Shown piece after piece: positions 24,515 to 35,900 of a stretch of 64,000 nucleotides of DNA (the stretch's first letter is position 1; every line of letters begins with the position of its first letter). Position numbers and translations under genes: made by a program. The notes beneath the pieces are model-generated. The model had not been told where the DNA came from. It did no database searches and saw nothing but the letters and a program-made list of their open reading frames with translations. The stretch covers positions 7,630,501 to 7,694,500 of the forward strand of contig NC_135199.1 of assembly GCF_050948175.1 (NCBI RefSeq). The letters run 5' to 3'. The stretch is from Xylocopa sonorina (lineage: Eukaryota > Arthropoda > Insecta > Hymenoptera > Apidae).

Positions 24515-25663
24515 GCAGGAGACTTCGATACCTGGTCAGACAGTGCCTACTATTGGGAACGCATCACTATGAATATAGAAGAGTTCGATTACTATTGGGA
24601 TTACAGCAGATATCGGAGACTTCGATGCCTGGTAAGAAAGTGCATACTATTGGGAACGCATCACTACGAATATAGAAGAGTTCGATTACTGCTAGAGTAA
24701 CCTCTACTATTGGGATTGCAGCAGATATCGGAGACTTCGATGCCTGGTAAGACAGTGCCTACTATTGGGAATGCATCACTACCAATATAGAAGAGTTCGA
24801 TTACTATTGGGATTACAGCAGATATCGGAGACTTCGATGCCTGGGAAGAAAGTGCCTACTATTGGGAACGCATTACTACGAATACAGAAGAGTTCGATTA
24901 CTGCTAGAGTAACCTCTACTATTGGGATTGCAGCAGATATCAGAGACTTCGATGCCTGGTAAGACACTGCCTACTATTGGGATCGCAGCAGCTATCGGAG
25001 ATTTCGATGCCTGGTAAGAAAGTACCTACTATTGGGAACGCATCACTAAGAATACAGAAGAGTTCGATTACTGCTAGAGTAACCTCTACTATTGGGATTG
25101 CAGCAGATATCGGAGACTTCGATGCCTGGTAAGACAGTACCTACTATTGGGATCGCAGCAGCTATCGGAGACTTCGATGCTTGGTAAGACAGTGCCTACT
25201 ATTAGGAAGGCATCACTACGAATATAGAAGAGTTCGATTACTGCTAGAGTAACCTCTACTATTGGGATTGCAGCAGATATCGGAGACTTCGATGCCTGGT
25301 AAGACAGTGCCTACTATTGGGATCGCAGCAGCTATCGGAGACTTCGATGCTCGGTAAGACAGTGCCTACTATTGGGAACGCATCACTACAAATACAGAAG
25401 AGTTCGTTTACTGGTAGAATAACCTCTACTATTGGGATTACAGCAGATATCGGAGACTTCGATGCCTGGTAAGAAAGTGCCTACTATTGGGAACGCATCA
25501 CTACGAATACAGAAGAGTTCGATTACTGCTAGAGTAACCTCTACTATTGGGATTGCAGCAGATATCGGAGACTTCGATGCCTGATAAGACAGTGCCTACT
25601 ATTGGGATCGCAGCAGCTATCGGAGACTTCGATGCTTGGTGAGACAGTGCCAACTACTGGATG
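24515..25663. repeat. Satellite array of ~57-bp modules with higher-order units
   Basis: About 1.15 kb is a tandem array of modules that each begin near CTACTATTGGGA. There are three module types. A (about 58 bp, or 43 bp when shortened) continues AACGCATCACTACGAATA and ends GCTAGAGTAA. B (about 57 bp) continues TTGCAGCAGATATCGGAG and ends CCTGGTAAGACAGTG. B' (about 55 bp) has TCGCAGCAGCTATCGG. A-module starts are 24546, 24643, 24758, 24855, 25025, 25195, 25365 and 25480, giving unit lengths of 97, 115, 97, 170, 170, 170, 115 and about 170 bp. So the order is AB, AB, AB, ABB', ABB', ABB', AB, ABB', with the first and third A shortened. The 170-, 115- and 97-bp periods are not multiples of three and stops occur in each frame, so it is not a coding repeat. 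Copies differ at a few per cent of sites. Edges decay into degenerate half modules. Confidence 0.95.
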
Positions 25664-25909
25664 CACGACGCTTACTCTACACTTATACATATAGCGCATT
25701 CTTTCTTCGTGACTTTTAATTGATAGTGACTCACTTTCAATATAAACCACTTTTTACATGGGAACTCCAGACTGCCCTTTCAATCTCGTGATTAACACTT
25801 ACATTAAGCTAATGACTCGGTAATGAGGCGTCTAACTGTATCACGCGTTACTACTACTGATGGTTCAATTAGATTGTATCTGTAGATTGAATGAAGTTAC
25901 TGATTATCA

Positions 25910-25944
25910 ATAATCTAGTCGCTGCAAAATTAAGACTAGACTAT
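25910..25944. other. 11-bp inverted repeat, one mismatch, 13-nt loop
   Basis: ATAATCTAGTC at 25910-25920 pairs with GACTAGACTAT at 25934-25944 except for one A-C pair. It lies in the AT-rich flank about 250 bp after the satellite array. It may be chance or the remnant of a small mobile element. Confidence 0.5.
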
Positions 25945-26870
25945 TAATTTTATTTTTTTCAAAATTAAAATAATTATTCTTAGGTACTTTCAATAGTAAA
26001 TAATAAACGTAAAGGAATATTATCTCGATTGAAACTTTGTACACACGTTTCTTCGTTACATTCTCCGTTGATGTAACAATAAGACCTTTCGAACAGGGAT
26101 GTACATCCTGAATAAGCGACCGCGGTCTTGTAAAGATAAAAAAGTGGAACCTTGAACTTATCTCGCGGCGTGCATTCCGAAAGGTCCATCTACCGGACGA
26201 TCACGAGTCCGCGATCGATCATAGGGCCTTCTAATTGTCGATTAGCGGTTTAAGGGCTGGCCGATCGCAGCGGAGAATGGACTCACGATATCGTGAAGAT
26301 GCCAAGGGGGCGGTGAAACAGGACATAGAATAGGTCGAGGAGGTCCCTTATTAAAGTACAGACAAAATGACCGGGTCGTCTTTGTGAGGAGGGAGCCGCT
26401 TGTCAGCTTATTGTGGCGCGGGGCAAACTAACGCAGCCATCCATTTATCGGCCTCCCATCAAGATAACAAGACTTTTTTTTTCTTATCTTCGTTAACAAC
26501 ACTCGCGAGGATGGCGCACGATCGACCGAACAAAACCCTTCATTATGACCCTGTGTAATTAAGCTTTGTATAGCGAGAAAAAAAAAGCTCTCGCCCTCTT
26601 GTTTTTCTCCCCTTTCTTCCGTCATCCTCATTGCCAATCAACTTTAGTCAAGAATCATCGTTTCGCGGAACCGTCGAGAATTTTTTCGCGCCGTCAATTT
26701 TTTCTTCCGAGTCTTTGGCAACTTTAGTGCTTGTAATTTGATCGAGCGTCACGGATGACCGGTACGTTTTCGTGCGGGCCAACCGAGGCTAGGAAGTCGC
26801 GTGAGTTACGATCGACGAGCGGCCACGTACCTTCGTCCGACACAATCGCGTCGTAAAAAGTTTAATCGCG

Positions 26871-26878
26871 TATAAAGG
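26871..26878 (+). promoter_or_regulatory. TATA box with initiator-like word downstream
   Basis: TATAAAGG is followed, with its A about 27 bp downstream, by ATCAACTTTC, which resembles an insect initiator. An ATG ORF of 65 codons starts only a few bases later at 26905, too close for a normal leader. The spacing is right for a core promoter, but no gene follows that I can recognise. Confidence 0.13.
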
Positions 26879-28388
26879 CACGTACGAGCCGCGAATCAAC
26901 TTTCATGTCACGGCGTGCAAAGTGGCTGCGTGCCCTGAACCCTGGCTCGATTTATTCTCGTTTTCGCGATACGCGTACGACCATTAGCATCGACCTTTCT
27001 CACCGGACCGACACACCCTTGGGCGACAAATTTTGCCTCCAATTATCCGGCTCATTTCTGAATCATCCCCTCGTTAGCTTCCATTCTATAATTGCCGCAT
27101 GACGGTCCTCGAATTGCCACACTGAATCTCGCGCAGAAGCAAACGAGGACGCGAGACCGCGTCGAGGCATGAATTGCAATTAGTCAAAACACAAAACGCA
27201 GAAGGGGAAGCGAAAGAAATCCCATTCAGACTCGAACGATCGGGGCCGTATTTCGTATCCGGTCATTAGAGAGGGCTGGATTCGACGCGTGGTTAAACCG
27301 CCCGTTCGAATTTCCATTTGAAACGAGAAAACGAGATCATCAACGCGGCAACCTGCGGCCTTCGCCTCGTTATATTTCCCTCGGGTATTGTTAACCGAGA
27401 TTTACGTTGCTCCGTAGCAGTAAACCATCCCTGGCGCGGTCCGCTGGCAACTCGGACTGATTGACCACCTCGCGAATGGCCCGTGGAACGCGCGAGCACC
27501 GACCCCGGGGGGATTAACATGTTTCCAGCATAACGCGACGCGACGTTCCCTAAGAACGTGCCCTATTGTTGCTTAAGCCGACATTGACGTCCTTATCAAT
27601 CGCGTATAAAACGGCGCGCGCGATAGAACGACGGCGTCCCTTTTATGGCCATCCTCCCGTGGACGTGTACTCAAGAACCATTCAATTTCATCGTTTCCTT
27701 TTTCTAATAGGAAACGTGTTCCCTGGATAGCGGACAATATATCTGATTCGACGGATGGGAATGAAATTCGAACGGTTCATCCGCTATATTTCCTCGTAGA
27801 CATTAATCGCGCGTCTTTATATTTCCTTTTATGTAACGATGCGTGAACGACCTAGTCGAAAATGTATTCCATCAAACAGTAATAATATTAGTTCCTATTT
27901 AATGACCAAGTGATTCATACACACGTTCGTTGGTGTACTTTTTTTTAATTTCCCGAGCAAATTAAACCTGATTCCATTCACCGTTTCCTGTACATTGCAC
28001 AGTGATCGTGACTCGCTTATCTTTATTTCGACCGTCTGTTCGTTCTGTCGCAATAATCGCTATTATTTCATTTGCAGATGGTACTATTAGTTTACAGTGA
28101 GGATATTAGTCGAAGCGGTTAGACCAGGAGGAGCAGAAGACTCGATCCAAGTGAAAGGAGACGCGATCCTCAACGACGAGGTTCCACGGACGTTTCGTGA
28201 CCGTTTTAAGAAGAAACCCGTACTGGTTTCCAGAGCTCCCCTATCGGAATTCGATTAGAATTCTGTTCGTCTAGTCATTACCGAACGTTACACAGCAAAG
28301 TCCGCGGCACTGTCGCAGCTGAAGCGCGCCAGGCGTTCACGAGAGAACGACGAGCGTAATCAATGATCACAATACGATTATGGTTGCG

Positions 28389-28934
28389 TCAAGATCCTCG
28401 ACGCGCGAGAGAGATGGTATCGCGTCCCTCGTAGCTGTATCGTTGCCGCGTAGAGGAATAGTTAATAAGAATAACAGTGAGTAACGTTTCTCGTAAAGCA
28501 TCGCGCGGCCAGCTGAGCATATGGATCGCCTTACATAACGCGATCGGGAATAAACGTACAGGGTGTGCCGCGAGTCCATTGCCAACCTGGTATCGCCGAG
28601 CGTTTCTTCCGTGAATCAGAAACACGTGACTCTTTTCTCGTTTCCCAGACGAACTATGGAATACCATTGAAACGAGTTTTCCAACGAAGTTATCGAGATA
28701 ATTGCACTGAATTTCGAGGGAATTTACGATTAGAAGGTGGCTAACCGCAGTGAACATTAAACGGCGATGGTAACAGGTGTTCGAAGCAAGCGTAACTAGA
28801 AAATTGTCGTTGAATTGCTTAACAATTCTATTCAGGATCTTCTTCCTGGTACGAAATACATTCGATTCGACAAAAAAATCTGAAACACCTTGCTCTTCAC
28901 TTGGAGCGTTGCGAACCCACGAAGGGACCGACAA
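28389..28934 (-). other. Unassigned minus-strand ORF, 181 codons
   Basis: The frame is bounded upstream by TAA immediately before a TTG at 28934 and ends in TGA at 28389. It has no ATG until well inside, so if it is real it is an exon rather than a complete gene. The predicted product is mixed, with basic and hydrophobic stretches, and no motif, signal peptide or clear membrane helix. Another minus frame (28897-29187) and a plus frame (28901-29230) adjoin it. Its length is about what chance should give as a maximum in this window. No acceptor or donor stands out. Confidence 0.12.
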
Positions 28935-31900
28935 TTAATTCCCAACGCACCCTATGTACACCAGTAACCGATCTGCCGATGAAAAACGACCGTCTAGCTC
29001 GGCGGGACCGGACAAGACGAGGCGTGCTTCGACACGTAAACCACATTTCATCTTCGAATCGAGGAGCGGAAGGAGGCGTTCCTCGCTCGTGCTTCAATAA
29101 ACAAGTCCCATTTTCGCGCGTGCACATCAACTTGTCCATTAACGTTTCGACGAAGTCGTTGTCCCTGGCTGTTGTACGCACACCCACACTCGTCGCCCGA
29201 CACGACTCGCCCCTCGATAAGAGCTGGTAAACGTCGGTGATGTAACGTTACGACGACAAACCTTCGCGTCGATGGCCTAGAATCCCGGCCGCGGTGATTT
29301 ACGGAATCCAACGCTTACGAACCGCCTTGTGTACGTCTGCTTCGCGGTTACAAAACGCTCCGCGTCCGATCGTGGACGCGAGCCTTGCTTAGGATGTACC
29401 ATCTAAATTTCGCGCGAAGGATTTACCGCGAGGGCGTAGCATCTGGAGCGGTTCTACACGAGCGCGATTTATTGGGTACCGAAAATATCTTGTTCACCAC
29501 GGCGCGGAGGAGATTCGAAAACTTGTAAGGTGGCGCGCGTAAAAGACTTTGAAATAGAATGGAATCGTAGCGACGAGCGATAGTGGGAACTTATTAGCGA
29601 GCAGAGTTTATCGTTAATTGAGTTTGAAGATAGAAAATCGACGGCAGACGAGCTGGATTACGTATTCACGATTCTATACTACGCGGTTCGTTCACGCACT
29701 TGTCGAACAGCCGGAATACCAAGGTGTTGGTTGCTGCCTCGTCCATGCCAAGGTGCTCGCTAGCGCGGCCATTTGTGTGCGACGCCTCGATACTCTTCCA
29801 GGGAATACGAATGCGTCTATCGCCACGGATAGTTCCTTTCACGGAACCCTGGAAAGCCGAGCGTGCAACACGATTTTCCAGAAGACGCCGCGATGCACGA
29901 AACGTCGGAACAATATACCGCTGGCGGGTGAAAGTTATATCCGATGCGTTATGCGCTTGCATTGGGATTCACGCGTTAAGACAGTTCGCGTGTGAGTGCA
30001 ATGACATTAAATGTTTCAGGCATATTTCGTACGATCGAGCGTCGAACTTGCGATAGAAAGTAGCCAGGAAAAGAAAATTATCGAAATAATCAAAATCTTG
30101 TGTAACGATAATTATATAAAAAGTTTGTTCCACGTTGGAAGGAATTGTCAGTATCAGAATCGACGAGAAAAATACGAGGGCATCGCCTACACAAATTCCA
30201 CGATGATTTTTACCATTGTCTTTAACACCACCCCGTGTCAATGCCGAGTTATTCATGCGCACGGTACATTCTCGTTGCCAATACGGGCACCAATAACGAA
30301 CGCACCGGACGTAACAAAGAAAGTTGACCTTGCGGATGGCTCTATAAGGCTCTAAAAAAGCGGAGCGCGCGCGCGTTCGCGGCGCAATTTATGACTTCGT
30401 CATTAAAATGTATAAAGGTTCTGCTTATCACGCGCAGCGTCGACGATGCGGTGCAGCGCGGTCCCTCGCAGGCTTTTTACGCTGCGACCAAGATGCACCA
30501 ACCTCTCCTGGCGGGACGGAACGTCAAAGCTAACAAAACTCGATCGCGTTCGAGCAAAAACGAGAAAACAATTTACAGGACAAACGCGCGTACATATTTC
30601 GCATAGACTGAGAATTAATTGAACTTTAAGCTCGGATATTAATTTACCAACATGGTCGCTGGATCATTTATCATCCGCGAGCGTGTCGAGGAACCGAGCA
30701 AACAAAGTTAACGTTATTAATGATCGAGCCGGGAGTCTTCGACCGAAACACGAGGAAGAAGGCTGCGCGTTAGAGTCCGGATACGTACACGCGTACGCAG
30801 AAAAATGCTAGTCGAACGTAGATTCTTGCTATTCACGATCTCGCTGGCGATCAGCCGTTTCTACATCGTTCCAGAACGCGTCGAACCATTCGCTGGGACC
30901 TTCGAGGATTAGCACTAACGATTTCCATCGCTCGCGAAGCGCTCGGTAGGTGTGTACGGGAACCATTTTCGGAGCGACGGAGGGAGAAAAGAGGCGAGGA
31001 ACAGAGTGTCGTCACTCGGAGCCACCCTGCGGCCTCGCTTTATACGGTCCGCGATGCGAGTCGAGGAATTCTACGATCGAGAGTAAATCCTGGCCTCGTT
31101 CGAGAGCGACAACGCTACGCTGAACGCGTAGGCACGCCACAAGTTTGGAAACGACGCAATTATCGCCAGCTGATCGACGATCTCGGTTCGAGGATAATCG
31201 CGAACCTTTCGACACGGACGTGAAGATTGTCTAAACGTACGAATATTTCGAGAAATCTACGGATTACGAAAGTTTTTCAACAGAGAGTACAAAGTATTAC
31301 ACGCTATATTCTAAAGGTCGAAACTATCAGCTTGAACCTTGCTCTCGCGAATCTCGAATTATCTACGTTACCATCGAAAAGTTCACTACTGTGTATCGAG
31401 CGTCGCTCGAGTCAAGAACAAACGCTCGTTTCTCCGATCAGACTCTACAAATCGTCAGTGGTCGCACCTTACTCCTTCCACGCACAGGCTTCCACTGCGT
31501 CGCGTCGTATAAAAGCCCACGACAAATCGCACAGCAGACTCGATCCAAGTATTTACTAGCTCCAAAAGTGGAGGGAGCCGACTATACGCGATACACGTAC
31601 CAATTCCGCGGCACGTAACACGAGAGGTACATTCGAGGTGCCGCCATAAACGTCGACCCATCATAATCAAAGGCCGCGACGCGGGTGTCGCAACGGTGGT
31701 CCCGGGACGATGTCACAGCGACACGCGTGACAATTGTTCACGTGTCGAAATCGCGTAGCCGAGGAGCGTCCGTATCGGAACCGTCGAACAAGGTCGTAGC
31801 TGCATTCCCGGCCAGCAAACGCGCGATTCATTCCGCGCGGGCAATTACGGACGAACGCGTCCACCTATGGATTTATCGAAACTGGAGCAGCACGCGAACG

Positions 31901-32873
31901 GGCGTTGAGGAGAGAGGAACGAGAGGGCCCTCCAGCTGCTTCGCTGAATTGCCGACTAACGCAATTAACAGCCGTGTTGAATAATCAATACCACGCCCGC
32001 GCATCATCGCGAAAATAAACCGTGTCGCGTGACTCGAATCGAGGCAAATTGCCGTTCGTCTCTTTCTTTGCTCGCAGTTTGCGTCGTTTCTTATAAAAAA
32101 AAAACGATGGTCGTTCCTCTTCGTTTTCCAATCGCTCGTTAACTTAAATCAAGCGACTAATTCGGTGCGCACCGGCAAGCGAGCAGACTAACGTGATTTG
32201 TGGCTGACGATATTGCTCGTTCTTGGAAATACAAAATGGCTCGATAACGTTTACCTTAGGAGAACTGCATCACAGGGAAAACCACGCCGGGAAAGAACGT
32301 TGGTTGCGGATAAGCGAATACTTCTCGTTACCTGGAACAGAGAGACGAATTTTCCCGTTAAATTGAGAACTCTTACGAGTTATTTACGATTCTCATACTC
32401 TCTCTTCTGTTCTTATGCAACAAACTTGTTCTCTATTCATAAAATAGAACAGTGTTATAACAATTGATCGTCCACCTCCTATTTTAAAACACCCCAACGA
32501 ACCTCCCCAATAACATAACTAAATATTTCAAATATACAACACACTGAATAGAAAATTGAATGGGTAAAAGTATCATTGAAACACGAACGAGAGACGAACA
32601 CAAGTACAATTTCCCAGCTGGCGATCAGAAGAATTTCCCAACCGAGATCCTATGCTCGTTAATTCGCCCACTCTTTCTCTCGCCCTCGCTCTTAGCTTTT
32701 CCACGGTTGCGTAACCACGAAACGAGGAAAAAGAATCGCGAGTACGCATGCGAAACGCAGTCGATCGTCGTGGGACACCGTGAGGCGATTAGAGCGAGCG
32801 TAAAACGCTTAGATCTTTCCCAGGGGGTTCGTTTCCCCTAGACTCGGACAATGTTCGAGATTGTTAATCCGAT

Positions 32874-32874
<1 letters not shown>
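28935..32874. other. Non-genic stretch
   Basis: No gene is recognised. 28.9-29.3 kb is open on both strands. A nuclear-receptor-like half-site GTTGACCTTGC lies at 30323-30333. GC-alternating DNA is at about 30364-30375, and ATGAC-TTC-GTCAT forms a small palindrome at 30391-30403. TATA-like words occur at 30411-30418 and 31508-31515. 32.1-32.6 kb is AT-richer. Confidence 0.45.
31508..31515 (+). promoter_or_regulatory. TATAAAAG, candidate TATA box
   Basis: This is the best match to the metazoan TATA consensus in the window. About 25-30 bp downstream is CACAGCAGACT, a weak initiator candidate. No convincing transcript or ORF follows, so it is only a candidate. Confidence 0.13.

Positions 32875-32958
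<84 letters not shown>
32875..32958. repeat. (CT)n microsatellite
   Basis: Thirty-nine uninterrupted CT units span 32881-32958, preceded by TCTCTC after a single C-C break. On the minus strand this is (AG)n, a GAGA-type sequence, and it makes spurious Arg-Glu or Ser-Leu reading frames on both strands. Confidence 0.97.
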
Positions 32959-32960
<2 letters not shown>

Positions 32961-35900
32961 GTCTGCGTTCCAGCTGAGAGGAGGTTCGATCGATCGCGGT
33001 CTCGAAACGAGTCGAGTATCGAGTTTCGACGTATACAACGACGCGGACACAGCGAGACAACGGGGCGTGTGATGTACCGGGCTCGTTCCTGCTCGCGAGT
33101 AACGCGACTGCCCGCCATTAAACAAGATATACCGGCTGGATTTCGTATGTTAATTTGATGGCGACGACGCGTTGAGGGACGACGCTGGCGCGGCTCTGCG
33201 TTTCGTACGATCGTCAAATACGGCCCAAGGGTACGCCTATCGTAAGACTGGTCGTGTGTCGCCGGACAATTCGAGCATCGATCATATGGAAATTAGGCCC
33301 TAACGCGGTATCTTATTCAGGTATCCGCCGAGATAACTAATTGCGTAACGAGAGCCATCAATCTTTTTCGAGACTCACGATTTATGGGGAAAACTTAACG
33401 AGAGAAATTTCCGGGATACCTACTTTCGTTTGATTTAATGGAGTTATTCTCGTGTAACAGTAATGGACCATGAAATCGATCGGAGCAATGCTATAAACTG
33501 TTATCGAATCGAGTGACGATAGGAAAAATCGTGTTGCAATGTAAATCTTCCAAGCATCATTCGAGAAACGAGTTAATAAACGGTACGGTACGTTTCCATA
33601 CGCTATGGCACAAGGGAAGAGATTTTATCACAGCAGGCATAATTCAATTTTACGCTTCCGTTAGCGTCACGACGATTATTAGTTTCAGATTCGCTAATTG
33701 CATATCGGATTTATCGTGGCGGTCATTCGTATATCATCCGTGAAAAATGATCGCGATGAACGAAATCCGATACAAACTCGAATAACTTCAATCGATACAA
33801 TGATTATTCAAGGAATAGCATTCTATAAAAATTACAGAATTCGATAGAACGAATAACTGTGCGGACCACCACAAACGCTCTACGATGAGTAGTACTTGTG
33901 TGACACTCTATAAGTAATACAAGACGCGTCACGAGTAAGTAGCATAAGATACGATTGGCACAATGGCGTAGAAATTATATCGCAGGATTCGTATGTTAAT
34001 TGGATAACGGCGACACCGTAAGAAAGGGCAACCGTTCGCCAGTATATTTCGTGAAGACGTCAAACGTGCCCCCGGGGTTGTACATTGTAAAACGCCCCCG
34101 CCGTTTCGTAGGTTCGCGGCTTATGGTGTTCGTCGATCACGCGGGGTATAACAACCGCCGCCGCAATTGCAATATCTTACAACGCGAGATCCCTTGTACA
34201 CCCTGAGATATTATAGTTATAAAAGTATTTATACTTATTATTGCCGCTACACGGTGAACGTTTCGACGGCGGGACGCGGGCCAAGGTGTTGTTCATGGGG
34301 CATTCAAGAGCATGCTTATGCGCTCGAGTAATGTATTTATGTGCCATTGAGATATTGAACAAAGAACCATCTATCATATCGAACGATGATGGGGGAAGGA
34401 ATCTCGAACGAGAGGTACGAAAAAGTATGGTGAACGCGAATCGAAAGATACCTGAGAATCTTCGATTCTAAGACGAGTACATTAATTGCCACGGATATTT
34501 GGCAGTCGATGTACACTCTCGCGTTTAATCCCTTGCACCCTGGTGCACCATTCGCGTAACCTCGTTTCTTTATTCTCATGAACGATTCAATCATACCTGC
34601 CACGCATACGCAACCTTACGAATCCGATTGTTCCGTTCTCACGATTGAGTGCTACCTCGGGTACGTATACGAGCCGGACAACCGTGAATGGCAGATACAA
34701 GCTTCGTCGCTTAACCGACGATAGCCTTCTGCTCGTGAAACGAGCGAGGGGTAAAAAGAAGGCAAGCGCACCGTTACCAAATCGAACGAGCTGTTAATAC
34801 CTCGTAAAAAGTGTGCTCGCGGGCCATAATGCACTCTCGGTTGCGCAAAACCCATCGCTGATTTACGACTCGTCCCGTTTCTGCGAAAATAATTTCACGC
34901 GAGTTTCGCGGAAACGCCGCACAGCGGGACTCGTTGCTTCGTTCGCGAGGTTCTCGAATCAGCTGATCCTTCGATCGGTAATAACTCGTAATTGTACGAT
35001 CGCGCGCGGCAGCGGCGAATGAATCACGCGGATTACGCGTGGCGCTAATTGGCAATGACAGAGGACGCGTCGAATATGTTGAATCGAATTATAAACCGCG
35101 CGAGGTCTCAACTAGTAACAGCGTTTAATTAATAGAAGCAATTTTCATTACTTCGTTCGAGCGTTACTCGGACAAAGTGAGAGCGCACGGTGTTCTAGCG
35201 ATTAAGCAAATTGCACTCGCCGCTTATTCTCTGAATGCTCGCAATTTATAGCAACGATAACGCGGTCTCGAGCGTCCTCAGGAATAAATCACGGCAATTA
35301 TCGTGGACCGTGCTCAACGAAACACGATGGCGACCGTTTTTAACGACAAACGACGCCGTCGATAAAAAAAGAAACTAATCGCGAAAAAAGGTATCACGGT
35401 TTCCCATAGAAAAAAAAAAGAAATACGAAGGCCAGAACATCGTTGTATATGCACGCGAGAAAGTCATTCGTCTGCTCACTCGACTCCAAGGTTTCCATGT
35501 CGGGGAAGCGATTAGTTTAACCGTGAGAAATCTTTCGCTACTTAAAAATGCCAAGTATTGTCGCGCACGAGGATCGCCGCGAATAAACGCGGCTAATAGT
35601 CGTCCTGTTACGAAAGCCCAGTGGTAATTGAGCGGCTTCGATATTGCGCAACGAACGCGGTCCACCATTTTAGCAGGAAGATCAGGAAAGAGAAAATGAG
35701 CCCTCGCGTAACAATAAAATAAGATTTTTCTAAGGAAACGCGAAGCGAGTCTCGCGAGTTTCGCGGGAATTCAAGCGGGCGAGATAAAATTGTTACGAGC
35801 ATAAATACTTTTTTTCTATTCGCGTTTCGAACGGTGTTCGAGAGATAAAGAGGGAAGCACGCTTGGTAGCAGCTTGTTTCACAAATCACCTGGCCAGCGA

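Larger units (their letters stand above)
25664..28388. other. Non-genic stretch downstream of the satellite
   Basis: No gene is recognised. 25.68-26.05 kb is clearly AT-rich and holds an imperfect hairpin at 25910-25944. 26.8-27.6 kb is CpG-rich, with TATA-like words at 26871-26878 and 27605-27611. Small plus and minus ORFs of 60-75 codons occur, but none carries a known motif. Confidence 0.45.

Noticed and set aside
24765..24967. ORFs within the satellite array
   Set aside because: Periods of 97, 115 and 170 bp shift frame between units and stops occur repeatedly; the frames exist only across single units.
24515..25663. Array considered as a CRISPR
   Set aside because: The spacers are themselves copies of the repeat, modules vary, periods are 97-170 bp, there are no cas genes, and the DNA is eukaryotic.
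27605..27611. TATAAAA words at 27605 and 47934 as promoters
   Set aside because: No initiator or gene at the right distance; such words are expected several times in 64 kb.
32809..33125. Arg-Glu and Ser-Leu repeat proteins across the CT microsatellite
   Set aside because: They are translation artefacts of (CT)n/(AG)n in several frames on both strands.
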